A DNA stretch of 64,000 nt, from the NCBI GenBank assembly GCA_951804985.1, contig OX638133.1:32885963-32949962 (forward strand), in the 5' to 3' direction. The stretch is from Dryomyza anilis (taxonomy: Eukaryota > Arthropoda > Insecta > Diptera > Dryomyzidae). Made by a program: the position numbers and the translations under genes. Under the pieces are notes generated by a model, which saw nothing but the letters and a program-made list of their open reading frames with translations, was not told the DNA's origin and searched no databases. Below are positions 1 through 12,823 of the stretch, piece by piece (position 1 is the stretch's first letter; each line of letters begins with the position of its first letter).

Positions 1-40
1 TTTATATTATATTTAATTTCTAAGATTCAAGGCTCATATC

Positions 41-1545
41 ATCGTCACTGTCATGCCAAAGGGGCGAATGCGCATTTTTAAAATTGTTGGGAAATCAAAT
101 TTTAAAGTTTGAAGTGCTTAAAAAATTAATAAAATTTAGTTTTTTTTAATTTTTTCTGTTCTTTTGGTATATTCATCAATTATTATAACGTATATAAAAT
201 ATCTTTGGATTTGAATAACTTACTGAATTATAAATACGGATTTTATGAGGCTATATCCTGACCAAAACGAAAATATTTTTGTTTTTTAGGCTATAACTTT
301 TTATGAGCGCAAGATAAAATAGTAATGTAAAGGCATTAATTGTTTGTTTTTAAAGCACATATCGATTGGCATCATTATTTAAAAATATTTTGCCAAAAAT
401 TAATTTGCCATTTTTTATTTGCCAGAAAAAAGTTTGCCAAAATATTTTTAAATAATGATGCCAATCGATAGGTGCTTTAAACACAAGCAATCAATACCTT
501 TACACTACTATTATATCTTGCGCTAATAAAGAGTTATAGCAAAAAAACGAAAAGATTCGCCCTTTTGGCATGACAAGATTTTCAATTTTTCGAAATCGCC
601 CTTTTGGTTTTTCTTTTGTGGCTAGAAATATTCAACAAAACTACAGATTATTTTGGCACAGTATACTTGAGGAAAAACTACATTAAAAAATGTAAAAAAA
701 CAAAAAAAAAAGCGAAGAAATTGGAAAAATTGAAAATCTTGTCATGCCAAAAGGGCGAATCTTTGGTTTGTTTTTTACTATAACTTTTTATTGGTGCAAG
801 ATAAAATAGTGATGTAAAGGCATTTATTGTTTCTTTTCAAAGCACCTATCGATTAATTATTTAAAAATAATGTTGCCAAATATTTTTCTGACAAATAACA
901 AATGGCAAATTAATATTTGGAAAATTAATTTTAAATAATGATGCCAATCTATAGGTGTTTTGAAAACAAACAATAATATCACTACTTTATCTTGCACCAA
1001 TAAAGAGTTATAACAAAAAAACGAAAAGATTCGCCCTTTTGGCATGACAAGATTTTCAATTTTTCGAAATCGCCCTTTTGGTTTTTCTTTTGTGGCTAAA
1101 AATATTCAACAAAACTACAGACTACTTTACTTGAGGAAAAACTACATTCAAAAATGTAAAAAAACAAAAAAAAAAGCGAAGAAATTGGAAAAATTGAAAA
1201 TCTTGTCATGCCAAAAGGGCGAATCTTTCGTTTTTTTTGTTTTTTTGACTATAACTATTTATTGGTGCAAGATAAAATACTGATGTAAAAGCATTTATTG
1301 TTTCTTTTCAAAGCATCTATCGATTGGCATCATTATTTAAAAAATAATTTTGCCAAATATTTTTCTGACAAATAAATTAATATTTGGAAATTTATTTTTA
1401 AATACTCATGCCAATCGATAGGTGCTTTGAAAACAAACAATAAATGCCTTTACTTCCCTTTTTTATCTTGCACCATTAAAGAGTTATAGTAAAAAAACGA
1501 AATGATTCGCCCTTTTTGAATGACAAGATTCCCTTTGGCATGATA
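41..1545. repeat. Palindromic foldback element, family F, copy 1 (three tandem palindromic units)
   Basis: The left end reads ATCGTCACTGTCATGCCAAA, the same as the element at 42652. Inside are three units (about 290-575, 740-1050, 1201-1535). Each is a palindrome whose arms begin CTTGTCATGCCAAAAGGGCG and whose centre is two AAATAATGATGCCAATCGAT-like arms separated by short ATTTGCCA spacers. The units are joined by nearly identical 140-bp linkers (about 590-740 and 1060-1200). The right end is eroded: CCCTTTGGCATGA at about 1530-1542 without the final AGTGACGAT. There is no coding capacity, so this is a non-autonomous DNA element or foldback element. Confidence 0.8.
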
Positions 1546-1926
1546 TTTATATTTATCAAAAAGTGTTAAATTGATCCATTGAAAAAGAGCTTGCAGATTT
1601 CAATTTGTTACTTTGAGAATTTACAGAATTTTCTATTGTGTTGCACCACCCAGAATTTGCATTTTATCGTCGGTCGATATCAATCACTGTGTGGCGGGTC
1701 ACATTTACTAAGCAGTCGTTATATTTTGCATAATTTTCTTACAATTATTACCTATTTTCTAGACATTATATACACAATATGTTTTGCAGATTTATACGCC
1801 GTTTTATAGTGTTAAGGGCGACACATTACTTAAGTCACTAATGACTGCTTAAATGATAATTTTATTTTAGTTATTTCTCTTCCAAATTATTGTATTTTTA
1901 AGATTCGTAAACCCTAAAAATCACTG

Positions 1927-2146
1927 TACCCAGAAAAAAATAATGTATAAATAATAGTTTTTTACTATTAAAAATATTCAATAGGATAAATTATTATTTT
2001 AATCGGAAAATACCATTAAATACTAGAAAATACCATGACATTGCCATTGAGTTTATATGAAAATTTTTATTTGTTGTATACTATTAAATCAATAATTATC
2101 CTATTGACCAATTTTAATGGGATTTGAGGGAATTTCTTTCTGGGTA
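1927..2146. mobile_element. MITE family A, copy 1 (TA-flanked)
   Basis: The element starts TACCCAGAAAAAAATAATG and ends CTTTCTGGGTA, giving inverted ends bounded by TA, as expected of Tc1/mariner-type MITEs. The interior is shared with copies at 3215 and 52173: ATAGTTTTTTACTATTA near the left and ATTTTAATGGGATTTGAGGG near the right. It is 220 bp long with no ORF. Confidence 0.85.
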
Positions 2147-3214
2147 TGGGATACAATAACTGTAATCACGCTAAATTTCGTTTCATTTTGAACAAAAACA
2201 TCACACTTTAATTCTTATTAATTATAATTTATTCTCAACTTAATTATAACTTAAACTTAACTAATTGCGCATTTCATTTTTTTAAATCCTTGCACTTATT
2301 CCTTCCACACATGTCTTGTCTTTTTTTTTCAAACATTTCAATTGAATTCTATTTTGAAATGCGATTTATTGCGAACCAAATTGTGCGCAATTACACGTCA
2401 GCATGCATTCCATTGAAATCAATTTCAAATTGTTAACGTTCGTTTTAGGTTGTAGTGTTTTTCTGCTGCACTATACCACATAGGTTGAGGTTTTATTCCA
2501 TTCAAATGCGTCAATATCCCACATAACAAAGACGACAACAAACAACGACATTTTACTTTTTTTTTATATATATTTTTGTTGGTTTCTACCAAACGACGCA
2601 ATTGTGAGAAGACGCGTCAATAAAACACGTTGCAATGCGTTACGTCGTGTTATGTTACGTGCGAAGTGAAGGACGATGTTGTTGTTGACGTGTTTGTCAT
2701 CACCATCATCATCTTCCTCTTCGTAATCGTATAACAACTAACAACAACCTGAAGTATGGCAAAAACAAATGTCATTGAACTGCAATTTGCCATTTATAGA
2801 TGTAGGTAACAGGTGCACAATGCAACCCACTTTATGGTTTTAAAACATATTTTCTGTCTATACAGCATCTGTTTTTATACAGTATTTTTTTTTTACTCGC
2901 ATTTGTTGGGCTTAAACGAATTTAGTTTTCATTAATATTTTTAATTCCGGTATCGTGTATAACTGAAATTCTATGTTACTGGAAAAAGCAGTACTGAAAA
3001 ATTAATCTGATTTGATTAATACCCGGTATATCATTCCGAATCTTCCGAAATTGCTTAAAACCATCGACAGTGAATACCCTTCTTTCCAGCAAACGTTTAA
3101 CATTCCAAGCAAGCATTTACTAGGCAGCTTAAATACTGCTAAGTTTCTCGTAGGAGTTTGAAGAGTATATAGTATATACTCGTCAGTGAAAACTAGTAGT
3201 AGGGATTTGAAGAG

Positions 3215-3447
3215 TACACCCAGAAAAAAATACTATATAAATAATAGTTGTTTACTATTTAAAATAGTCAATAGGATAAATTATTATTTTAATCGGAAAA
3301 TACCATTAAATACTAGAAAATACCATGACATTGCCATTGAGTTTATATGAAAAGATTTATTTTTTGTATACTATTAAATCAATAATTGTTCTATTGACCA
3401 ATTTTAATGGGATTTGAGTGAATTTGAGTGAAAATTTTCTGGGTGTA
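3215..3447. mobile_element. MITE family A, copy 2 (TA-flanked)
   Basis: The ends are TACACCCAGAAAAAAATAC and AAAATTTTCTGGGTGTA, bounded by TA. The body is nearly identical to the copy at 1927 (shared GACATTGCCATTGAGTTTAT). A short tandem duplication of the GAGTGAATTT type near 3415-3430 makes it slightly longer than its sisters. Confidence 0.87.
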
Positions 3448-3640
3448 GATCCCTGCCAGTAAAACTACCTAAAACATGTGAAATATTGGTCTGTCCGCTG
3501 TTAAACTAGGCCAAAACTGCTCGTTGACTGGTAGTGATTTGACGATTAGATCCCTGCCAGTAAAACTAGTCAAGAACTGTTCGGTTACTGGCAGAGCAAT
3601 GCTCAGAAACCGAAAATATTCAGTGACTAGTTTTTGGTCG
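3448..3640. repeat. Two imperfect direct repeats of about 100 bp
   Basis: GATCCCTGCCAGTAAAACT occurs at 3448-3466 and 3549-3567. Each is followed by similar text (CTGTTCGGTTACTGG versus CTGCTCGTTGACTGG). It lies directly after a MITE A copy. Its nature is unknown. Confidence 0.5.
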
Positions 3641-4562
3641 AAAAGTGCGTGACATCGCTTGCGAGTTACTCGACCAGTGACCACTAAAACGGGCTGCATA
3701 CAGCTAAGACTTATTAAATGGGATATTTAAACATATATTTCACACTTTCAAACTATTTTTTGGACCCGTTTCTAAAAGTATTACAATTTTTTACGCCCTT
3801 TATTGCCTGCTTTTAATCTCACATTCTACCACTTTAAAAATCATTCACTCCAATGCATTGAAATTGAATTTAACCCGATTTGATGCTGTTTTCAATGCTA
3901 TACCTTGCACAAAATGCTGCTACATTAAATCTACTTTTCTAATAACTCTACTTTTAAAAAATGGTACTCAATTTTGCAGCACTCCACTCTAGCAACTGCG
4001 TCTCACAACTGCACAAAAAATGGTTGTCAAACCCATTTAAAATTTGTTTTTTCTTTTTTTTTTTGCTGACATGAAACCCTTGCTTAGTGTTGTTGAAAAC
4101 TTTGTTTGGCTGTTGCTGAAACCTGCCGAATACAGCAGCAGCATTTGTTGAAATTCAGCTGCTTCTTCTAGTGAGTAAAGTAGTTGGTTGTTTGGTTGTC
4201 ATGGCAATTCACACACACACACACAAGTGCAGCAAGTGTTACTAACACTCACTTAAATCATGTGTTGCTGCTGCTACTGTTTTTGCCAACTTACGTTAGA
4301 ATTCTTTGAAGCAATTGACGCTATTGACGTTGTTGACGTCATTGTCAACATCACCATCATCATCGTTGTCATCTTCGTCTGTCGTTGACAGTACGTTAGA
4401 TGCCAGCAGCATTTCTTTGCTTGTCGATTATCATATGGGTAATGTTTGACATTTTGAGTTAAATCAAAAGCATAACTCTTTAGATTTTAAACATTGAAAT
4501 ACAAAATTTTGTGTTGATAACCAAATTTTGGTTCATGTTTCGATTTTCGATCGAATTCCAAT

Positions 4563-4624
4563 TGAATTTCATATAAAATTTGTAAACAATCGGTGAATTT
4601 CATATAAAATTTGTAAACAATCGG
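4563..4624. repeat. 31-bp tandem duplication
   Basis: Two exact consecutive copies of a 31-bp unit beginning TGAATTTCATATAAAATTTG and ending ACAATCGG. It looks like a recent replication-slippage event. Confidence 0.9.
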
Positions 4625-5369
4625 TTTTGAATTCGATGTCACAATACAAATAATTATTTTCCAAACGAATTGAAATAGTTCAAAGCAAAGCAAACGGATT
4701 GAATTCATCTGAAAAATACATTTTCTACTCACGACATATTTTATATTGATTCGGAATTTTGATCGAAAGTCGGAACAATTTATATATTTGTATTAAACAG
4801 TATTTTTATATTTTATATTTTTTTGGTGTATGAAAACGTTATTTGTATGAGTTTTAATTTGGATAACCTTTAAATTTTCAAAACAATATCCTAAGGATTT
4901 CGAAAGCTTTGCTCTTTTGCAATTGTGGACAATTTTCAGTAAAAATGAAGCTTCTTGTTCCAGTTAAGTTTATTTACAGTATAACTATTTCTTTGCCGAA
5001 TACTTCACCAAAATAATTTAAAATTGATTGCATATTGTTAAATTTATATTTAGCATTTAATCAAATTTTTTAAACACAACATTTTCTGTGTTCAATATCG
5101 AAAGAATAATTTCATTCTAATCTTTTATTGGAATATTAAAAAAATATCAAAATACTTTCATTTTCTGTGATTCCAAGATCAACATTCTTTACTGAATTTG
5201 AATGTAATTTTCATCAATTTTGATTTACATCTTTATGCAGTACATTTAATTAAATTATTTCCTATGAACTATGCAGCAGGCAGCAGGAAGGTTAACAGTG
5301 ACCGAGATAACATTTCGGGAATATGTGGTCCTGTAACCGGCAAGTACACAGTTAAATGGAAGCTTATGA

Positions 5370-5790
5370 CAGCCCCAAACATTTTTCGACATATTTGAAA
5401 CAGACAAAGGCGAAGTTTGTATCAAAAGCTGTCTGTTTTCTGCACGTTCCCCAAATCAGGCGTGTCTGAGACAAAATTTCTGGTATTTTTCACGTATATT
5501 TCGGCCATATCCGGCAAACGCACAGCTTAATGGAATATCTTGGGAAGTGGTGTATTGCAGGTTGTAAAATTTGATGGCATTTTAATGGCATATTCACGCC
5601 ATATTTTGGGAATGGGCAGAAAACAGACAGCTTTTAATACAAAATCCACCTTTGTCTGTTTGAAATATGTCGAGAAAATGTTTCTGAAATGCCTCGACCC
5701 TGCCAAAAATTTAGTCTTCCCAAAATATACTATTTATCTGTGCGTTTGCCGAAAATATGCCAAAAATTTTGTCTGGGGCAGATTCCATTT
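5370..5790. repeat. Inverted-repeat element (family G)
   Basis: The left arm (about 5376-5460, containing GAAACAGACAAAGGCGAAG and CTGTCTGTTTTCTGC) reappears inverted at about 5610-5690 (GCAGAAAACAGACAGCTTTT ... CCTTTGTCTGTTTGAAATAT). The region is less AT-rich than its surroundings. The right part, including CGACCCTGCCAAAAA, recurs at 7300-7385, so this is a dispersed family. The open frame through it is a by-product of the arms. Confidence 0.65.
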
Positions 5791-6710
5791 GTGCCTTTTT
5801 TCTTTTGGGTTCTACTCAAATATTTTAAAATATACAGTGATTACCAACTATTTGTCGAATGTGTTTCTATTTTCTACATCTCATAAAATACACAACTACT
5901 ATTGACCCCTTTAACACTCTTAAGGTTCTTCAAACCATTTTATCCTCATTACCACTTCTGGATAATATTAGAAATGAACAAAATTGAAACACCTCTGCTG
6001 TATATTGTAAAAGAAAAATCTTAAATTCACTTTACTTTGTAGTTAACTTTCTAACAAACAGTTTATACGTTTTTATTGGTTGCTTATACAATCTACAGCT
6101 CTGACCGGAACATACGAAACGTCCGCCTGCCTGTCTGACTGACTGCCTTCTGTGTTCCTTTGAGTGGTGATGTAAACCGATTCCCGATTCTCTCTGCTGC
6201 AAATGCTCGCCATTGAGTTGCTGCTTTCATTCAAAATTCAAATGTGTTTTCTTCATCTCATTGTCGTTGAGCTGCATTCTTTGTTTTTGACACCACTTGC
6301 AGTTCTTGTGTTGCGTTTTCATGTCAATATCACATCAGGTTGCCAATGATGCTTTAACTTTCTTGTACCCAGTTTTCATTTATTTACTATCCCACCACCT
6401 ATCTCTCATATCCTTTGCTTTCACAAACATTGTATGTTTTATGTTGCAAGAAAGAAAAACATCATTTAAATTGTTCAGTGCTGTATTTTCTTCACGTACA
6501 CGTTCGACTTTTTAAAAGTAAAATTTTTTGGTTTCTGTTTCAAAGTTTTTTTTTTTTTTGTTTTTGTGAAGTCATGAAGTAAATTGAATTTAAATTTTAA
6601 TTTTTTAAATGATTATTTTATGCTATACTACTCAACTTAACAAAACGAAAAATGTTTTTGCTTTGAACATACCATATATTATTTCAATATAAATTTCCAG
6701 TGCTGGGGCC

Positions 6711-6847
6711 CTATTCTCGTTTGATGAGAAATATAAAATGAGAATGAAAATGAGATAAAACTATTTTTTTATATTATTAACAGAGTATGAACATAGTTTT
6801 TATCTCATTTTCATTCTCATTTCATATTTCTCATCAAACGAGAATAG
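6711..6847. mobile_element. Short palindromic MITE (hairpin)
   Basis: The arms of about 58 bp are almost perfect: CTATTCTCGTTTGATGAGAA on the left and TTCTCATCAAACGAGAATAG on the right, with GAGAATGAAAATGAGATAAA and its complement inside. They are separated by an AT loop of about 20 bp (TTTTTTATATTATTAACAGA). Transcribed on either strand it would form a long hairpin. Confidence 0.85.
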
Positions 6848-7124
6848 TGCTTCTGATTTTGATTGTGTACTCATTTGTTTTTCCTATCATGTGAAGTTTT
6901 TAAGAAAATTTCATTTTAAATTTTGTGCTCTTTTTCAACTACTTTGTCGAATAAATTAATTTACAGCACTTCTTTGCAAAAGTAATTTTTGAAAACAAAT
7001 TTTATGCTTATTTTCTTTCAAGTGTCAATACTAATTTTAATTTAAAATAGAATTACAATATTCATATTACAAAATGTTCGGCAGGTTACTGGCAGAATAT
7101 TGACATGGTGCAATGCAATTTTTT

Positions 7125-7385
7125 CAAACTCCGCCCTTGTCTGCCGGAAACCTGTCTGGAAAAGCATGAAAGCTGCTGTGTTGCCTGCATGTTGCCCGCC
7201 TGTTATATGCCATATATTTTCTCTGGTGTATTAGGAATTAAACATGGACAATTTGTGAAATTTGAATAGCAAATTCACGACAAATTTGGGGAACGGGCTT
7301 GTGATACAAAATCCGCCTTTGTCGGTTTAATGTTTCAAATGTTTAAAAACTGCTTCGACCCTGCCAAAAACTTTGTTTGGGGTAA
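7125..7385. repeat. Diverged, mostly right-half copy of inverted-repeat family G
   Basis: It shares ATACAAAATCCGCCTTTGTC, TTCGACCCTGCCAAAAAC and GGGGAACGGGC text with 5600-5720. The left half is much degraded (CCGCCCTTGTCTGCCGG). Confidence 0.55.
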
Positions 7386-9339
7386 TGAACCATTTTATTT
7401 TGATCATTAAATTTTAAATAAAAAAAAATATTAAAATTATCTAAAAATTTTAAATATCTATATTTAAATAAAAATATCTTGTAAACCAATTGATATATTG
7501 AAATTCCTTTTTAAATTAAAATTTGACTTTCATTTAGAGAGGTTTTAATTTTTGTTATTTTTGTAAAACTTTCTAAAAAAGGATGTAAAAATTTAAATTC
7601 TAAAAAGTGACTGAATAGCGACTAAATTTTATATTATACATTTTCTTAAAAACGTTACGTGATACGAAAAAACTGAGAATTCAATTAAAATCTCGATTGA
7701 TATATAAATCGTGTATGAGAAGGCCATACAAAAAAATCGTGTTGTATAGAATTTAATAATTTTGTTATTAATTGTTTTTAACGTCGACGACAACGATCGG
7801 CGACTTAAAGCAACACTAATAATACTAATAAAATTATAAATTTCAAGAAAAACAAATAATTTATATCTCAAATTTAGCTGTCATCACTTTGTGTACCAAA
7901 AGAAAAATAACAAAAACTTAAGTTGTTATGCTTCAGCAGCTTGAATGTTTTTGGTCAAAACATTGTCGTCGTCGCCGTCGTTCATTTTTCACAACATTTT
8001 AGTCGCTTTAGCAAAAGCTACTCGTCGTTATACTGTTGCCACTTTTAATGAGGTCAATGAGTGGCATGTCCTCCTTCGTGTCCTGCTTCGCCGCCTTCTG
8101 CTGCACTTGGTTTTAATTTGCATTTTTAGTTTTTTCTTTTTATTTTGTCGCTACTTTTTGTTTTTCAACTTGGCAGCACTTTTCTAAAAAAAAAAAAAGC
8201 AAATAGTTGGCATACCAATTATTACATTCTTTTGTTTCTTCTATTTGTCAGCAACATTTTGTATGTTGTCCAAAGTGACTCTAAAAAATATACTTAAAAT
8301 TGACAACATGTTTTTCAAAATTTTGTATATTTTAACTACCTGCTATCCGTAGCAGGATCATCACATCATCATTGTCATCTGTGTTCTCTATTACAGTCAG
8401 CTGTCATCTCGAATTGCAGCGACATTAGAACCACGTGTCATGCTATAATAACTCGGTAATATAATTTTGTGTTTCTTCTTTTAATTTTATACTTGAAACA
8501 AATGTTGTTGCTGCTGACACTCGTAAAACAAAAATTACCCACTACAGCAGCTGTTGCTGCCGCCTGTTACACATAATTTTTAGTTTTTTCTAAAGTAACG
8601 CCCCCTGTATCTTTTGCCGTTTCTTCTTCTACCGTTCTTTTGCTTTTAATCTTTAAAATCAGCTTTGCACCTTTTTCTTTTATCCGCACCGAAAGTCGTC
8701 GTCATCTTCGTACCCAACAGATTTGAAACACAGCATCCTACATATCCTACATATGCATCTTTTAATCCCCAGATGTTTTTGACCTACAATAAGTAGTAGT
8801 TATTGCCTGCCAAAGAGTCACATCTCTAAATCTCTTTTAGTATATTACTGCATCCTTAATAATTGAATATACCTTCTCTTTTATTCATTTTGTCGTTTGT
8901 AATTTATGTTCGTAGAATGTCGCCGACTGTGTCTTTGCTGCTTTACTTGGATTTTGCAGCTTGTATCCTGTGTCTTTTTTTGTGTTCTTTAGTTTGTCTC
9001 CTCATGGTCCTTTTTTTTGTGGTAGCCGCTTCCTTTATTTTTATGTCTACAGAGCAACTTCATCTGTTGAATTCGAGATTTTTATATAATTTTATTTTTT
9101 TGCTTTTGCTACAGCTTCTTCCTTGAGTGTTTCCGCTTTTAACAGCTGCCTACAACGGATATTAGAATTCCGTTGATAAACAAATCTTGACTTGTCTTAT
9201 ATCATATTTCCTCGGAAGTAATGACTCTATTGTCATTTTTTTTTTCAATATTTAACATGCTATACATTTCACTTTACACAAAATGCGAATTTTAATACAA
9301 TTTTAGCATTGTTATTCAATTTTAGCAATTTTATTCAAA

Positions 9340-10380
9340 TCGATACCTGTCCTAAAACATTTTTATAAATTGTTTATACAATATGATATATTTTACACAA
9401 TGTTTATATAATATATGATATATTTTATACATTTTAAATATTTTATGCAATTTTTGTATTACAATACATGATTTATTACCTATTAATGAATATATAATTT
9501 AAGGAACTGTTGTATAAATATTGTATAAACATTGTTTACAATATATGAAATATGTTATACAATGTTTCTACAATATAAGATATATTTTATACAATTTAAA
9601 TATTTTATGCAATGTTTGTATCAGGATTCATGATTTATTACTCATTAATTAAAATATAATTTAAAGAACCGTTGTATAAATATTGTATAAACTGTGTTTA
9701 CGATATATGATATATTTTATACAATATACGATATATTTTATACATTTTAAATATTTTATGCAATTTTTGTATAACGATTCATGATTTATTACTCATTAAT
9801 GAATATATAATTTAAAGAACTTGTATAAATATTGTATAAACATTGTTTACAATATATGATATATTTTGTACAATGTTCATACAATATAGTAAATATTTTA
9901 CACAATTTAAATATTTTATCCAATGTTTATATCAGGATTCATGATTTATTACACATTAATGAATATATAACTTAAAGAACTGTTGTATAAATGTTGTATA
10001 AACATTGTTTACGATATATGATATATTTTATACAATGTTTATACAATATATGATATCATTTTATACATTTTAAATATTTTATGCAAGTTTTGTAATACAA
10101 ATCATGATTTATTACTCATTAATGAATATATAATTTAAAGAACTGTTGTATTAATATTACATTGTTTACAATATATGATATATTTTATACAATATTTATA
10201 CAATATAAGTTATCTTTTATAAATCTTTTATACAAGATTTATACAAATCAAATATTTTATGCAAGTTTTGTTTAACGATTCTTGATTTTTTACTCATTAA
10301 TGAATATATAATTTAATGATATGTTTTATAACTATTGTATAAACATTATATAAACATTGTATAAACCTTGTTTACAATGG
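9340..10380. repeat. Satellite-like tandem array, monomer about 160 bp
   Basis: GAATATATAATTTAAAGAAC or a close variant recurs at about 9488, 9649, 9801, 9960, 10123 and 10303, i.e. every 150-180 bp. Each unit also has ATTGTATAAACATTGTTTAC, one or two ATATATGATATATTTTATAC segments, AAATATTTTATGCAA and GATTCATGATTTATTACTC. Units differ by small indels and substitutions, so the array is old. There is no coding potential. Confidence 0.85.
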
Positions 10381-10419
10381 CTCTATATGTTTTTATTACA
10401 ATATATTGTAAATTATTTT

Positions 10420-10645
10420 TTTTTCATTAAGTTACTTTTTGAATTTGTTGCCTTATATTATAAAAAGTAAGGAATATATTTTTAAAGTTGAAATGTCATT
10501 TGATAGTTTAACATTTCCTCATTACTTTGTATAAATATTGAGCTCATCGTACACAATTTGACAGATATAGAAAGCATCTTATAAACCAATTATTAAACTT
10601 TTTAAAATGTATTTTGGTGCGTTTTTCTTCCACAACGACGTCTAC
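10420..10645. mobile_element. MITE family B, degenerate copy 1
   Basis: It aligns by eye with the copies at 15161 and 25495: a TATAAAAAGTAAGGAATATA-like segment, TTTTTAAAGTTGAAAT, TATAAATATTGAGCTCATCG, and CACAACGACGTC at the right end. The terminal GTAGTTGGTGACTTTTAG has decayed to GTATTTTGGTGCG. Confidence 0.6.
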
Positions 10646-12174
10646 AAGCATTTCAAATTATGTATATTTTTAATAAATAATATGAAAGGCTTGTTTGTAT
10701 TCAATTTTTACACAGTATTTTAATGTTATAATTAAATAAACTATATGATTTGCTATTTTAGTTTTGTTATATTTTAAAATCTCTTATTTTCTTCAACACA
10801 TAAAATAGTTTGGAATAAAATGAATACCCTATAAGTACTGTATCCTAATTTTCAAAAACAAATTGTGTACTTTACGAAACTTTTTATTTTTTTTTTTTGG
10901 TTATTTGTACCTGCTACTTTTCATTTCTAAATCCTTGCAAATCATCATCTTAGCTTAGGACTTTCTATTGAATTTTCTGAAATTATAGACCATTAGTAAC
11001 AACAGTCGTTCCTGATCAGCGTCCTTGCAACGGGACAGCTTTGCTGTTACTTCTCATCCATTGAGTATCATTGAACTTTTGCGTCATATATCCTTCCCTC
11101 AAAATTTTTATTCAACCCACTGAATTTGCTTTCTCAACTGTGGGATATTTTTTTTCGTCTCAATGGTCTCAATTTTTTATTTCTTTTTACACTTTTTCCA
11201 TCATTTGCTGCTTGGCAACAAATGTTGATGCTACTACTGCTGCTGCTGGCGCAAAAAGGATTTCGTACAACTATTGTTGGCATTTTCGTTTTACTTTGCC
11301 TTGCTTATCCTCTTGCTGCATGTTTGTACTTCTTCTTCTTCGTCATCTTCTTCATCATCTTGATAAAAGGTATTTTACGAAAGCATAAGAAATACTTCAA
11401 AGAATCCTTTTGTGTTGTACCACGGGGTTCGTTCTGCACTGATCTGGTCTGAAACGTCGTTGGTTGCCTGCCTGCCTGCCCGCCGTATGCCGTCTGCTGC
11501 CTGTTCGTTGTTCAGAAAATTATTTGGTTGGTCATTTGTTACCATGTTGTTGTACACAGTACTCAGCTTAATAGTTGGCTGACTGGACTCAACTGAACTA
11601 AAATGAACTGGCTGAATTGGATGCTGCCTGCTTGCTTTCCTTGGCAGAGGCTACATTGCACTGTTTTATTATGTACCCAGATTGAAGTGCTTTGCTGTTA
11701 TGAGCCGCCACAGTCAGCCGCCGCTCAACCAGAGTGCGAGAAATTTCAAAAGTTGATATTATTAGTTTTTGCTGTTGTATTTTAAATTATGTACAGGCTA
11801 TTTTTGTACCATTAATTTTGCAAGTAACACAAGTTTATGATGGGTTGTGTTTTTTTTTTCATTTTGGTCGTCGTTATTATTAGGTTGCCATATATTTTGT
11901 TTATTTTTGGTTTTTGCTCAAAAAGTGAAAATTAACTTTATTTTTGTTTGTTTTATACATTAAAATTTATATTGTAACATTTCAAATATTGTAGTATGGT
12001 TGAAAGTTTAGAGCTTGCATTATGTTCTAGGTAATCATTGACTATTTCCTTTTATTATGAAATAAATACTAAAAGGCTATAATATACTTCAACTTTCGAT
12101 TTTAGTTCCACATATCTATAAAAATTCCTCCTTTTTGTCATGGAGTATACCTAGTGAAATTTACTCTAGATGGG

Positions 12175-12398
12175 TAAAAAACTCATAAAATCCCATTAAA
12201 ATTTATCAATTGGAAAGTTATTGATTTAATAGTATACAAATTATAAATATTATCATACAAACTCAAATAAATTTTATAGTATTTTGTAGTATTTAATAGG
12301 AATCACCAATTGAGTTAATAGTTTATAGGACAAATATCATATTGACTAATTTTAATAGTAAAAACTATTAATTTAATGATATGTTTTTTCTGAGTGTA
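12175..12398. mobile_element. MITE family A, degenerate copy, reverse orientation
   Basis: It reads as the other copies reversed: TAAAATCCCATTAAAATTTA at the left, TTGATTTAATAGTATACAAA, then AAAACTATTAATTTAATGAT and TTTTTTCTGAGTGTA at the right. The ends have mismatches (CTGAGTGTA instead of CTGGGTGTA). Confidence 0.65.
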
Positions 12399-12474
12399 TA
12401 CATGAGAATTTCCAGATCATGATCGTCATGTATGCTGGATGCTGATTTTCAGTGCATATTTTGTTTTTTTTTTA

Positions 12475-12760
12475 TAGTAACGGGTTTTTCAATAAGAGCG
12501 CTACAAGTTTTTTTCAACGCTACAAAAGTAGAGCGACAGGGACAGCAAACGACGCCATATTTCTTGCCGTTCTTTTGACATTTCTCTTCAGTAAGGTTTG
12601 CCATTTCATAATGAAAAGATATACGAGCCAACAACTAGTCGAAATTATTAAAATTGACTACCGAAATTAGAATTCGTATATCTTTCCATCATGAAATGGC
12701 AAACCCTTTACGTAACGTTTTTTTTTAAACAGCTATCGAAATTGTTGGCCCATTTCAGTG
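12475..12760. mobile_element. Tc1-like (IS630 superfamily) transposon 5' remnant with inverted second 5' end
   Basis: A presumed terminal sequence GGGTTTTTCAATAAGAGCGC is followed by a leader and then an ATG at about 12611. The following codons give MKRYTSQQLVEIIKIDYRN, which resembles the start of the N-terminal helix-turn-helix of Tc1-like transposases. The frame stops after 19 residues. From about 12672 the same leader/start region appears again in inverted orientation (CGTATATCTTTCCATCATGA, then ATGGCAAACCC), the reverse complement of an ATG GAA AGA TAT ACG start. This is therefore a deletion derivative with two head ends facing each other. Family assignment rests on recall of the HTH start and is moderately certain. 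Confidence 0.6.
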
Positions 12761-12823
12761 ACTTTTAAGCATAAAAAAATATTGTCCCTTACAAAACTAT
12801 TTCTCCAAAAAACTGTAAACTCA

